A stretch of DNA of 5,831 bases from Bacteroidota bacterium (GCA_023427985.1 JAEYZM010000041.1:1-5831); one strand, 5' to 3'; counted from the first letter of the stretch, positions 1 to 5,831 are shown. A program made the numbers and translations. The notes: generated by a model not told the origin, from the sequence alone.

Positions 1-23
1 ATTTGATTTAGTTTTTGTAATTC

Positions 24-51
24 TGTTGATAAGTTGGCACTCTTATCAACA
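24..51. repeat. Perfect 10-bp inverted repeat (hairpin) with 8-base loop
   Basis: TGTTGATAAG at 24-33 is the exact reverse complement of CTTATCAACA at 42-51, separated by the loop TTGGCACT. It is the longest perfect stem I found in the gene-free region. No T-tract follows it on either strand, so it does not look like a standard intrinsic terminator. Each arm contains a 9-mer, TTATCAACA, that differs at one position from the DnaA box TTATCCACA. It could be a protein-binding palindrome, an RNA hairpin at the end of a gene lying left of the window, or chance. Confidence 0.55.
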
Positions 52-200
52 ACGAATATTTGAAAAAAATTCCTAACAAAAAAATAAAAAAAACACTTGA
101 CAATTTCATTTCTGCGTTTGCAGTGTCTAATGCTAATTTTTTGTTAAAAAAAAATTAAAAAATATTTTTTTAAGCACTAGAGTATTTTTCAACATCGTCT

Positions 201-236
201 AAAAACCTTGATTTTACTAGGCAAAACAGGCTTTTT
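201..236 (-). terminator. Possible weak bidirectional terminator
   Basis: AAAAACCTTG at 201-210 pairs imperfectly with CAGGCTTTTT at 227-236, with one unpaired base on each arm (T209 and C231). The stem is therefore flanked by an A-tract and a T-tract and would read as a stem followed by five T on either strand. It lies about 140 bases past the metallophosphatase stop codon, in the right orientation to end the minus-strand operon. The loop is long (16 bases) and the paired core is only about four pairs plus the A-T flanks, so this is a tentative call. Confidence 0.25.
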
Positions 237-377
237 AACTTAATCGCTTGAAAATCAAACTTAAATTCGTTTTTCTGTTCTTATGTTAAACAGAATAGAT
301 GTAAGAACATCTTTTTCCACAACAATTCTGTGAAAAAATCAATCTGAAATTAAGGATTTTTTTTGATAAAAACTGAA

Positions 378-1325
378 TTAGATGACATCTAAATTTTCAT
401 CAATTAACAAAGCGCTAGCGGCGCTAATTTTTTTCTTTTTAGAACGTTCAAAATAGTAATCGACTCTGCCTAAATTAATTCCAGCAAAACCCACCTGGAA
501 AATTTGAACTTCATTCCCAAATTTATTTTTTAGCACTTCGGGTGCTCGCATAAAGGTATGTGTATGAGCACCAATGATTAAGTCAATATTTTCCGTTTCT
601 TTTGCTAAGATTTGATCGGATACTTTTTGTTCCCTGTATTTATATCCTAGATGCGATAAACATATAACCAAATCGCAATGCTCTTCATTTTTCAAGATAC
701 TTGCGTATTTATTCGCTTGAATTATTGGATCCAAGTAAATGGTCTCACCATAATTCTTTTGTTCTACAAGTCCTTCTAATTCAATACCAACACCCAATAC
801 CCCTATTTTCAGATCTCCCTTTCTGAATACTTTATAAGGCTTTGTCTTATTATATAAAGCTGTATTATTAAAATCGTAATTCGCACATAAAAATGGGAAA
901 TTAGCATGAGGCATTTGCTTTACAAATCCTTCTATCCCATTATCAAAATCGTGATTTCCCAGAGTAGCAGCATCATAACCCATTTGAGACATAAGTTTCA
1001 ATTCCAATTCGCCACCATATAAATTAAAATAAGGTGTGCCTTGAAAGATATCACCAGCATCCAACAATAAGACATGTTCTTCTTCTGAACGAATCTTCTT
1101 CAATAAAGCTGCTCTACGTGCAACGCCTGCCAGTCCAGCATTTCTAGAACCATCCAATGGAAATGGGTCTATTCTACTGTGTACATCGTTGGTATGCAAT
1201 ATCGTTAGTTTTTGAATGCGCTCTTTCGCTTCTGCCGATGGTAAGGAACTTGCGGCTAACCCAGCTCCTAACAAACCAAGCTTCTTTAAAAAATCTCTTC
1301 TACTGTTCGATGATGATTCTGCCAT
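378..1325 (-). CDS. Tat-exported metallophosphatase, catalytic half of a split 5'-nucleotidase
   Basis: This 315-aa protein is the calcineurin-like catalytic domain of a UshA-type 5'-nucleotidase, expected to remove phosphate from nucleotides outside the cytoplasm using two metal ions. The metal-ligand motifs are all visible: DVH (Asp47, His49), GD (Asp92), GNHD (Asn124, His125, Asp126), SH (His225) and GAHTH (His254, His256). The N-terminus has a twin-arginine signal, SRRDFLKK with Arg9-Arg10, a hydrophobic stretch at about 17-30 and a likely cleavage site after AEA at 31-33. It should therefore be exported folded by the Tat system. The protein ends where the catalytic domain ends; the usual C-terminal nucleotide-binding domain is absent here and is encoded by the preceding gene, whose last 26 bases overlap this start. 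The start is chosen because it gives a complete Tat signal. Substrate (nucleotide monophosphate, UDP-sugar or other phosphoester) cannot be settled from sequence. Confidence 0.9.
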   Translation of the reverse strand: MAESSSNSRRDFLKKLGLLGAGLAASSLPSAEAKERIQKLTILHTNDVHSRIDPFPLDGSRNAGLAGVARRAALLKKIRSEEEHVLLLDAGDIFQGTPYFNLYGGELELKLMSQMGYDAATLGNHDFDNGIEGFVKQMPHANFPFLCANYDFNNTALYNKTKPYKVFRKGDLKIGVLGVGIELEGLVEQKNYGETIYLDPIIQANKYASILKNEEHCDLVICLSHLGYKYREQKVSDQILAKETENIDLIIGAHTHTFMRAPEVLKNKFGNEVQIFQVGFAGINLGRVDYYFERSKKKKISAASALLIDENLDVI

Positions 1326-2043
1326 CTTTTTTTGGATTTAAGGTACGAGCCATATTTTTTTCGGCAATCACATAGTCAATGATTGCATCGCGCACTTTGA
1401 TATTGGTGCTTTCACGTTTTACCGCCTCTTTAAATGCATCAATGCCATCGCCACCGTTAGCTAAGTAGTCCGATGTAAGTACTTTATATACACCTGTTGT
1501 TCTTAACTCTTGTCCATTGATTTTACTGCTTATCTTCCCATCTTTTCCTGCAATAATTTGAATACCTGTAACCGGTTGTCCGCCTTTGTCTACAATGTAC
1601 TCCACTAACTTCTGAACCGATTCTGCTTTTAATGTGAGCACTACTACTTCGTTCTCAAATGGCATCAATTCAAATAAATGTCTACGTGTAATTTCACCTT
1701 TGGGTAAGCTTGTACGAATGCCACCATTGGTTGATGGTAAGCCGAAATCAAAATCAATTCCCTTCGCTCTGCATGTCGACGCTACTGCATCGGCAAAAAA
1801 ATTACTTAAAGGACTTTCGGGCTGAGACTTTTGTAATTCTATTTCGGAAACATTAAGGACCGCATTCATTTGCGAGTCGAGCGAGCGCTTGTATGGAGCG
1901 TAAAAATTTTTAATCTGCTCATCTTCTACTAAGGTAGAATCAATTTTCAATTGCGATGGTTTTACACTACTCAATTGTAGGCTCGATTTACAAGCGAACA
2001 AGAATAAGCCAGAAGCCAATAGTACTATCTTGATTTTATTCAT
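1300..2043 (-). CDS. 5'-nucleotidase C-terminal domain lipoprotein
   Basis: This 247-aa protein matches the C-terminal substrate-binding domain of UshA-type 5'-nucleotidases and has no catalytic metallophosphatase domain. A lipoprotein signal occupies residues 1-18, with lipobox LFAC and Cys18 as the lipidation site, so the mature protein should be membrane-anchored outside the cytoplasm. Domain hallmarks are NGGIR at 106-110, PFENEVV at 128-134 and YLANGGDG at 193-200. In UshA the equivalent aromatic residues stack on the nucleobase; Phe129 and Tyr193 are the likely counterparts here. The frame stays open upstream to an ATG at 2100, but that adds 19 residues inside the mutase gene and destroys the lipoprotein signal, so I start at 2043. 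That ATG is 1 bp past the mutase stop and has a GGAG motif upstream. Its 3' end overlaps the metallophosphatase start. The two proteins probably complement each other; direct binding between them is inference. Confidence 0.88.
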   Translation of the reverse strand: MNKIKIVLLASGLFLFACKSSLQLSSVKPSQLKIDSTLVEDEQIKNFYAPYKRSLDSQMNAVLNVSEIELQKSQPESPLSNFFADAVASTCRAKGIDFDFGLPSTNGGIRTSLPKGEITRRHLFELMPFENEVVVLTLKAESVQKLVEYIVDKGGQPVTGIQIIAGKDGKISSKINGQELRTTGVYKVLTSDYLANGGDGIDAFKEAVKRESTNIKVRDAIIDYVIAEKNMARTLNPKKDGRIIIEQ

Positions 2044-2044
2044 C

Positions 2045-3595
2045 TTAATATTCTCCAAAAACATCTCGTAAAGTGTTGGCAATCTCACCCAACGTTGCAT
2101 AATGCTCTACACATTCAATGATTATAGGCATTAGATTTTGGCCCGATGTAGCATGTTCTTTCAACTTTATCAAGCTTGCTTGCACTGCATCGGCATTACG
2201 TTCCTTCTTTAATTTTTGAATTTTTTCGATTTGTACTTTTCTTATCGCATCATCAATTTTAAACACCTTATCGAAGGCAGGTTCTTTCTCCGTAAATTTA
2301 TTTACTCCCACAATGATGCGTTCAGCCTTCTCCACTTCTTTCTGATACTCGTACGATGCGCGAGCAATTTCTTCTTGTATGTATCCTTCTTCGATGGCAT
2401 TTACTGAGCCGCCCATCGCATCAATTTTGTCGATGTATTTCCAAGCCTCAGCCTCCATGCGGTCTGTCAAGTCCTCAATAAAATATGAACCCGCCAATGG
2501 ATCCACCGTTTCTGTCACCCCAGTTTCAAAGGCAATAATTTGTTGCGTTCGCAGTGCAATTTTTGCTGCCTCTTCTGTTGGTAAAGAAAGTGCTTCGTCG
2601 TAACCGTTGGTATGTAAAGACTGAGTTCCTCCAAGTACTGCAGCCAAAGCTTGATTGCTTACACGAACGATATTGTTCATGGGTTGTTGAGCCGTAAGCG
2701 TTGAGCCTCCAGTTTGTGTATGGAAACGCAACTGCATCGCTCGAACATCTTTAGCTCCTAAATCTTTTGTAATTTTTGCCCACATCCTACGAGCTGCGCG
2801 GAACTTCGCAATCTCTTCGAAAAAGTTATTGTGACAATTAAAGAAAAAAGACAATCGTTTTGCAAACACATCGATGTCCAAGCCTTTTGTAATTGCGGCT
2901 TGTAAATACGATTTACCATTTGCCAAAGTAAATGCCAACTCTTGCACAGCAGTTGATCCTGCTTCACGAATATGATATCCCGAAATTGAAATGGTATTCC
3001 ATTTAGGTAAATCTTTGGAACAATATTCGAAAATATCGGTGATCAATCGCATCGATGCTTTCGGCGGATAAATATAAGTGCCGCGCGCAGCGTATTCTTT
3101 TAAAATATCGTTTTGTATAGTACCCGAAATTTGCGTTAAATCTGCGCCTTGTTTTTTCGCCAATGCAATATACATCGCTAATAATGTCGATGCCGTAGCA
3201 TTGATCGTCATGGATGTGGTAATGTCCTGTAATTTTATACCATCGAACAAAATTTCCATGTCTTTCAATGAATCAATTGCCACTCCCACTTTGCCCACTT
3301 CACCTTCTGCAAAATCATGATCGGAATCGTATCCAATTTGAGTTGGTAAATCGAAGGCCACAGACAATCCCATGGTACCTTGTTGTAAGAGGTAATGATA
3401 TCGTTTGTTCGACTCTTCTGCGGTTGAAAATCCCGCATACTGACGCATGGTCCAAAGTCGACCACGGTACATATCTTTTTGTATGCCTCGAGTGAAAGGG
3501 AATTCACCTGGCATTTCATAAACGCGTTCTTTAGATTCGTAAACTTCTTTTATTTCAATTCCCGAACTGGTCTTAAACACTCTCTGCTCTTTCAT
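2045..3595 (-). CDS. Methylmalonyl-CoA mutase-type large subunit lacking the B12-binding domain
   Basis: This 516-aa protein is the TIM-barrel catalytic part of an acyl-CoA mutase, the enzyme class that interconverts (R)-methylmalonyl-CoA and succinyl-CoA with adenosylcobalamin in the cytoplasm. Family blocks include RQYAGFSTAEESN (51-63), GTIQNDILKEY (158-168), SISGYH (203-208), GGTQSLHTNGYDEAL (322-336) and IVGVNK (428-433). Residues that mark true methylmalonyl-CoA mutases appear kept: Tyr53 (equivalent to Tyr89 of the Propionibacterium enzyme), Arg171 (Arg207) and His208 (His244). Isobutyryl-CoA mutases carry Phe and Gln at the first two. The chain stops after VFGEY, just where single-chain enzymes continue into the cobalamin domain, and there is no DxHxxG motif. 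It resembles the two-subunit mcmA1 type and should need a separate B12-binding partner, not seen in this window. It is not the degenerate MutA subunit, since catalytic residues are intact. It starts 14 bp after the membrane-protein gene. Confidence 0.88.
   Translation of the reverse strand: MKEQRVFKTSSGIEIKEVYESKERVYEMPGEFPFTRGIQKDMYRGRLWTMRQYAGFSTAEESNKRYHYLLQQGTMGLSVAFDLPTQIGYDSDHDFAEGEVGKVGVAIDSLKDMEILFDGIKLQDITTSMTINATASTLLAMYIALAKKQGADLTQISGTIQNDILKEYAARGTYIYPPKASMRLITDIFEYCSKDLPKWNTISISGYHIREAGSTAVQELAFTLANGKSYLQAAITKGLDIDVFAKRLSFFFNCHNNFFEEIAKFRAARRMWAKITKDLGAKDVRAMQLRFHTQTGGSTLTAQQPMNNIVRVSNQALAAVLGGTQSLHTNGYDEALSLPTEEAAKIALRTQQIIAFETGVTETVDPLAGSYFIEDLTDRMEAEAWKYIDKIDAMGGSVNAIEEGYIQEEIARASYEYQKEVEKAERIIVGVNKFTEKEPAFDKVFKIDDAIRKVQIEKIQKLKKERNADAVQASLIKLKEHATSGQNLMPIIIECVEHYATLGEIANTLRDVFGEY
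2053..2056 (-). promoter_or_regulatory. Ribosome binding site of the lipoprotein gene
   Basis: Read on the minus strand, GGAG lies 9 bases before the ATG at 2043 and inside the last codons of the mutase gene. It is the clearest Shine-Dalgarno-like sequence among the genes here and supports starting the lipoprotein at 2043 rather than at the upstream ATG at 2100. With only one base between the mutase stop and this ATG, translational coupling is likely. Confidence 0.5.
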
Positions 3596-3609
3596 AAAAA
3601 AATTTCAAC

Positions 3610-4140
3610 TTAAAAGTATTGTTGCACTTCTGTTCTAATCATGGATAATGCTACTTGATGGGGATGACGTTCAGAGTTTGCCATGTTTTCAAAAATCACC
3701 TTACTTAAATCAATGCCTGTAGCTTGTGCAGGTAAATTATTCGCAGCAAAATTTATCATATTGATGGTCTCTTCTTTCACCGCTTTAATCATGGTCCATG
3801 TTTGAGGAGTCACAAAAATTTGTTGCGATACGTTATGATCAAATTCTGCTCGAATATCTTGCAGCATAGATGAATGTAATTCACGAGCCGACATTCCTGT
3901 TTTATGAGTACGCATAATGATCGATTGCAATTGTATACGCTCTACAAATAATGTGAGTCGCTCATAAGCCTGCAATCTTAGAGGAGTTACATTCCCCTGA
4001 TTGTTCATTTTCATTTCCAGTAATTTCTTCTGATAATCGTTTTCTAAATAAGAGTTCAGCACGAAATAGGCTGTTAAAAAGACAATTAATGAAGGAACAA
4101 TTAATTTGAGTAAATCGAGTAGGAATAATGACCAATTCAT
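3610..4140 (-). CDS. Conserved membrane-anchored protein of unknown function
   Basis: I cannot assign a function to this 176-aa protein. One strong hydrophobic helix spans about residues 6-29. The acidic and lysine-rich stretch that follows (YLENDYQKK, from 31) and the lack of basic residues before the helix suggest the C-terminal part faces the cytoplasm. Residues 55-70 (LRLQAYERLTLFVERI) look like a conserved amphipathic helix, and the rest is mostly predicted helical with no cysteines and no catalytic motif I recognise. It recalls small uncharacterised proteins seen in Bacteroidota (a DUF family, possibly DUF7935, named from memory and unverified). It is the first gene of the minus-strand operon, 14 bp ahead of the mutase, and follows a good Bacteroidota-type promoter. 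Co-transcription suggests a link to the mutase or the nucleotidase, but nothing in the protein shows which. Confidence 0.75.
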   Translation of the reverse strand: MNWSLFLLDLLKLIVPSLIVFLTAYFVLNSYLENDYQKKLLEMKMNNQGNVTPLRLQAYERLTLFVERIQLQSIIMRTHKTGMSARELHSSMLQDIRAEFDHNVSQQIFVTPQTWTMIKAVKEETINMINFAANNLPAQATGIDLSKVIFENMANSERHPHQVALSMIRTEVQQYF

Positions 4141-4159
4141 AGTTTATATCAATTATGTG

Positions 4160-4167
4160 CAAATGTA
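4160..4167 (-). promoter_or_regulatory. Bacteroidota -7 promoter box for the minus-strand operon
   Basis: On the minus strand this reads TACATTTG, followed by C, an exact match to the TAnnTTTG consensus of the Bacteroidota primary sigma factor. It lies about 20 bases before the ATG at 4140, which implies a short leader of roughly a dozen bases. I see no clear TTTG -33 element at the expected distance upstream. Confidence 0.5.
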
Positions 4168-4225
4168 AGTTTTTAAGGCTTTTTAAACTCTTAAAATAAG
4201 AAACATTTTTGTTTTTTCTTTGTAG

Positions 4226-4233
4226 TATATTTG
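4226..4233 (+). promoter_or_regulatory. Bacteroidota -7 promoter box for the iron-sulfur carrier and permease
   Basis: TATATTTG matches the TAnnTTTG consensus exactly and lies 43 bases before the ATG at 4277, giving a leader of roughly 35 bases. A TTTTTG at 4206-4211 could serve as the -33 element, but the spacer of 14 bases is shorter than usual. The call therefore rests on the -7 box and its position. Confidence 0.5.
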
Positions 4234-4276
4234 TGGTAAATTTATTTTGTGTAAATAATTCAATAACAATACAATA

Positions 4277-4633
4277 ATGGAAACAGAAGTACAAAATAGC
4301 AGCTTTACGCCAATTACAATGACGGAAAATGCTATTAAAGCAGTGAAAAATTTATTAAGTGAGAAGGCTTTAGAACCTGATTTTGGACTAAGAGTAGGTG
4401 TAAATGGAGGCGGATGTTCAGGAATGACCTACGTTTTAGGTTTTGACAAAAAACAGGAGAATGATCAAGAATTTTACATCGATGGAGTGAAAGTATACAT
4501 GAATAAGTCGCATGGCTTGTATTTATTAGGTACTGAAGTTGACTATCAAGATGGATTGAACTCTAGAGGTTTTACATTTAGCAATCCGAACGCAAGCAGC
4601 ACTTGTGGATGTGGCAGTTCATTCTCTGCATAA
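4277..4633 (+). CDS. A-type iron-sulfur cluster carrier (IscA/SufA/ErpA, HesB family)
   Basis: This 118-aa protein is a typical A-type carrier of the cytoplasm, which binds iron or an iron-sulfur cluster and passes it to recipient enzymes. The three conserved cysteines are present: Cys47 in GGGCSG and Cys110 and Cys112 in the C-terminal CGCG. Other family blocks are LRVGVNGGGCSG (38-49) and the region around GFTFSNPNA (98-106). The length is normal for the family, with about 12 extra residues before the usual start ITMTENA. I keep the ATG at 4277 because it follows the promoter at a sensible distance; Met15 is a less likely alternative. There is no Shine-Dalgarno sequence, as is common in this phylum. 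No other Suf or Isc genes are adjacent, so whether it acts as IscA, SufA or ErpA cannot be decided. The permease starts 3 bp after its stop. Confidence 0.93.
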   Translation: METEVQNSSFTPITMTENAIKAVKNLLSEKALEPDFGLRVGVNGGGCSGMTYVLGFDKKQENDQEFYIDGVKVYMNKSHGLYLLGTEVDYQDGLNSRGFTFSNPNASSTCGCGSSFSA

Positions 4634-4636
4634 TTC

Positions 4637-5831
4637 ATGACCTATAAGGAAAATATTAAAATAGCCATAAGCTCCATCAAAGCCAATTTGTTGCGTACAA
4701 CTTTAACGGCTTTGATCATTGCAATTGGCATTACCGCATTGGTTGGCATCCTTACTTCTATAGATGGAATGGAAAGTTCTATCAAAAATAATTTTGCGAG
4801 TATGGGTGCCAATTCTTTTACCATCAGAAATAGGGGCGCTTCGGGAATACGCATCGGGAATTCAGGAGCTAGACCCAAAGCCTATGAAAAAATTGAATTC
4901 TACGAAGCTAAAAAATTCAAAGAAGAATTTTCTTTTCCTAATGCCGATGTATCACTTTCATTTGCTAGCTCCTTCGCTTCAACTGTTAAATACGGCAACG
5001 AAAAAACCAATCCGAACATTACCATCATGGCAGCCGATGCCAACTATTTAATTACTGCAGGCTATAAATTGGACATCGGTAGAAATTTCAATGAAACCGA
5101 AGAGCAGGAAGGACATGCAGTAACCTTAATTGGTAAAGAAATTAAGGATAAATTGTTCAGTAAGAAATCGCCCATCGGAGAAAATATTTTTATTGGCAAT
5201 CAAAAATTTAAAGTCATAGGTGTACTTGCAGAAAAGGGTTCAAGCTTTGGTTTTGGTGGCGATAAAATTTGTATTATTCCATTATTAAAAGCCAAAGAGA
5301 ATTCTGCGAATAAATCCTATACCATTAGTGTGATGGTAGACGATGGTCGATTGATAGAAGCGGCAAGTGCGCAGGCCATTTCTAAATTCAGAAATATTCG
5401 AAAATTAAATCCTCAACAGGAAGATAATTTTGAAATTACTCAAAGCGATAGTTTAGCAAATTCATTAATATCTAATTTGAATTTCATAAGTATTGCAGGC
5501 ATCATCATTGGTGCCATAACTTTATTCGGAGCCTCCATCGGCCTAATGAATATTATGCTTGTATCGGTAACAGAACGTACACGTGAGATCGGAATTCGAA
5601 AAGCAATTGGTGCTAAAGTTAACGCTATTCGTAGGCAATTTTTAATTGAAGCAATTGTGATTTGTCAGTTTGGTGGAATCGCTGGAATCCTATTTGGCAT
5701 TGGCATTGGGAACCTCACCAGTATTTTTATTGGAGGTAGTTTTATTATTCCTTGGTTCTGGATGGGCTTAGGCTATGCACTTTGTTTTGGAGTAGGAATT
5801 GTATCTGGAATTTACCCAGCAATTAAAGCTT
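4637..5831 (+). CDS. MacB/FtsX-type ABC transporter permease (3' end cut by window)
   Basis: An open frame of 398 codons runs off the right edge without a stop. The product is a four-helix permease of the MacB/LolC type VII ABC family. Helix 1 is at about residues 18-40, a large extracytoplasmic MacB-type domain at about 41-280, and helices 2-4 at about 283-309, 338-363 and 373-393. The block LVSVTERTREIGIRKAIGA at 308-326, after helix 2, is the characteristic cytoplasmic motif of the family near where the ATPase contacts. Family members are about 400-410 aa and end shortly after a GIYPAxKA motif, seen here at 391-398, so only about 10-15 residues are missing. These proteins couple ATP use to work outside the membrane, such as efflux or lipoprotein release; the substrate is not visible. 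No ATPase gene lies in the window. It starts 3 bp after the iron-sulfur carrier and is probably co-transcribed with it. Confidence 0.9.
   Translation, partial: MTYKENIKIAISSIKANLLRTTLTALIIAIGITALVGILTSIDGMESSIKNNFASMGANSFTIRNRGASGIRIGNSGARPKAYEKIEFYEAKKFKEEFSFPNADVSLSFASSFASTVKYGNEKTNPNITIMAADANYLITAGYKLDIGRNFNETEEQEGHAVTLIGKEIKDKLFSKKSPIGENIFIGNQKFKVIGVLAEKGSSFGFGGDKICIIPLLKAKENSANKSYTISVMVDDGRLIEAASAQAISKFRNIRKLNPQQEDNFEITQSDSLANSLISNLNFISIAGIIIGAITLFGASIGLMNIMLVSVTERTREIGIRKAIGAKVNAIRRQFLIEAIVICQFGGIAGILFGIGIGNLTSIFIGGSFIIPWFWMGLGYALCFGVGIVSGIYPAIKA

Larger units (their letters stand above)
1..377. other. AT-rich gene-free region downstream of the nucleotidase operon
   Basis: I see no credible coding region, tRNA or rRNA here. 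The stretch is strongly AT-rich, with a run of almost pure A and T at about 136-172. It contains several inverted repeats: 24-33 with 42-51 (perfect 10 bp), 273-279 with 289-295 (perfect 7 bp), 276-283 with 302-309 (perfect 8 bp), 312-321 with 329-338 (one bulged base), and 333-340 with 355-362 (perfect 8 bp, mostly A-T). The last begins about 15 bases past the nucleotidase stop codon and could help end transcription, but it has only one G-C pair. Some repeats are expected by chance in DNA of this composition. The left boundary is unknown because the window starts inside the region. Confidence 0.6.

Noticed and set aside
97..102. TTGACA resembling an E. coli-type -35 box
   Set aside because: No -10 element lies at a usual distance, no gene follows on the plus strand, and this phylum uses a different promoter consensus.
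256..263. Minus-strand TAAGTTTG matching the -7 box consensus
   Set aside because: No -33 element or downstream gene is visible in the window, and matches to such a short degenerate motif are expected by chance in AT-rich DNA. It would matter only if a minus-strand gene starts left of base 1.
1300..1325. Gene overlap as a possible frameshift that once joined the two nucleotidase halves
   Set aside because: The C-terminal domain is encoded before the N-terminal one, and each half has its own complete signal peptide, so this is two genes rather than one broken gene.
2044..2100. Longer version of the lipoprotein gene starting at the ATG at 2100
   Set aside because: It would lie inside the mutase coding region, add residues unlike any signal peptide and hide the clear lipoprotein signal that begins at 2043, which has its own GGAG motif.
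2216..2603. Two plus-strand open frames opposite the 3' part of the mutase
   Set aside because: They are antisense to strongly conserved mutase sequence and show no recognisable domain or start signal.
3962..4294. Minus-strand open frame of 110 codons across the divergent promoter region
   Set aside because: It overlaps the first part of the membrane-protein gene in another frame and the start of the iron-sulfur carrier, covers both promoters, and its translation has no family resemblance.
4642..4878. Minus-strand open frame opposite the permease start
   Set aside because: It is antisense to a clearly recognisable permease N-terminus and its translation looks like a reversed-strand shadow of that coding sequence.
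4764..5051. Plus-strand open frame inside the permease gene
   Set aside because: It is in a different frame from the permease, which is continuous from 4637 to the window end with family motifs throughout.

Overview
The window looks like chromosomal DNA from a member of the Bacteroidota. The DNA is AT-rich. Start codons mostly lack a Shine-Dalgarno sequence. The two outward-facing genes at the divergent junction are each preceded by a match to the Bacteroidota -7 box TAnnTTTG, and the proteins are of types common in that phylum: a 5'-nucleotidase split over two genes, a stand-alone acyl-CoA mutase large subunit and a small single-helix membrane protein. A finer taxonomic placement is not supportable from this sequence. 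Nothing in it suggests a mobile element, phage, CRISPR array, tRNA or rRNA.

Layout: bases 1-377 contain no gene I can support. They are very AT-rich and hold several inverted repeats, including a perfect 10-bp stem at 24-51 and a weak terminator-like element at 201-236. From 4140 down to 378 runs a compact minus-strand cluster of four genes, in transcription order: a 176-aa single-helix membrane protein of unknown function; a 516-aa methylmalonyl-CoA mutase-type catalytic subunit with no cobalamin-binding domain; a 247-aa lipoprotein that is the nucleotide-binding C-terminal half of a 5'-nucleotidase; and a 315-aa Tat-exported metallophosphatase that is the catalytic N-terminal half of the same kind of enzyme. 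The gaps are 14 bp, 1 bp and a 26-bp overlap, so one operon is likely. Bases 4141-4276 are a divergent promoter region. On the plus strand follow an A-type iron-sulfur carrier (IscA/SufA/ErpA family, 4277-4633) and, 3 bp later, a MacB/FtsX-type ABC transporter permease that runs off the right edge.

How the genes may work together: the lipoprotein and the Tat substrate very probably form one extracytoplasmic nucleotide-hydrolysing unit, because each supplies a domain that UshA-type enzymes carry in one chain. The mutase should need a separate B12-binding subunit encoded outside this window. The membrane protein at the operon head has no known role. The iron-sulfur carrier and permease share a transcript but have no obvious biochemical link. 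Most of the window is ordinary housekeeping and metabolic DNA. The points most worth checking are the split, domain-swapped nucleotidase, the orphan mutase subunit with its unknown membrane partner, and the repeat-rich gene-free left end.
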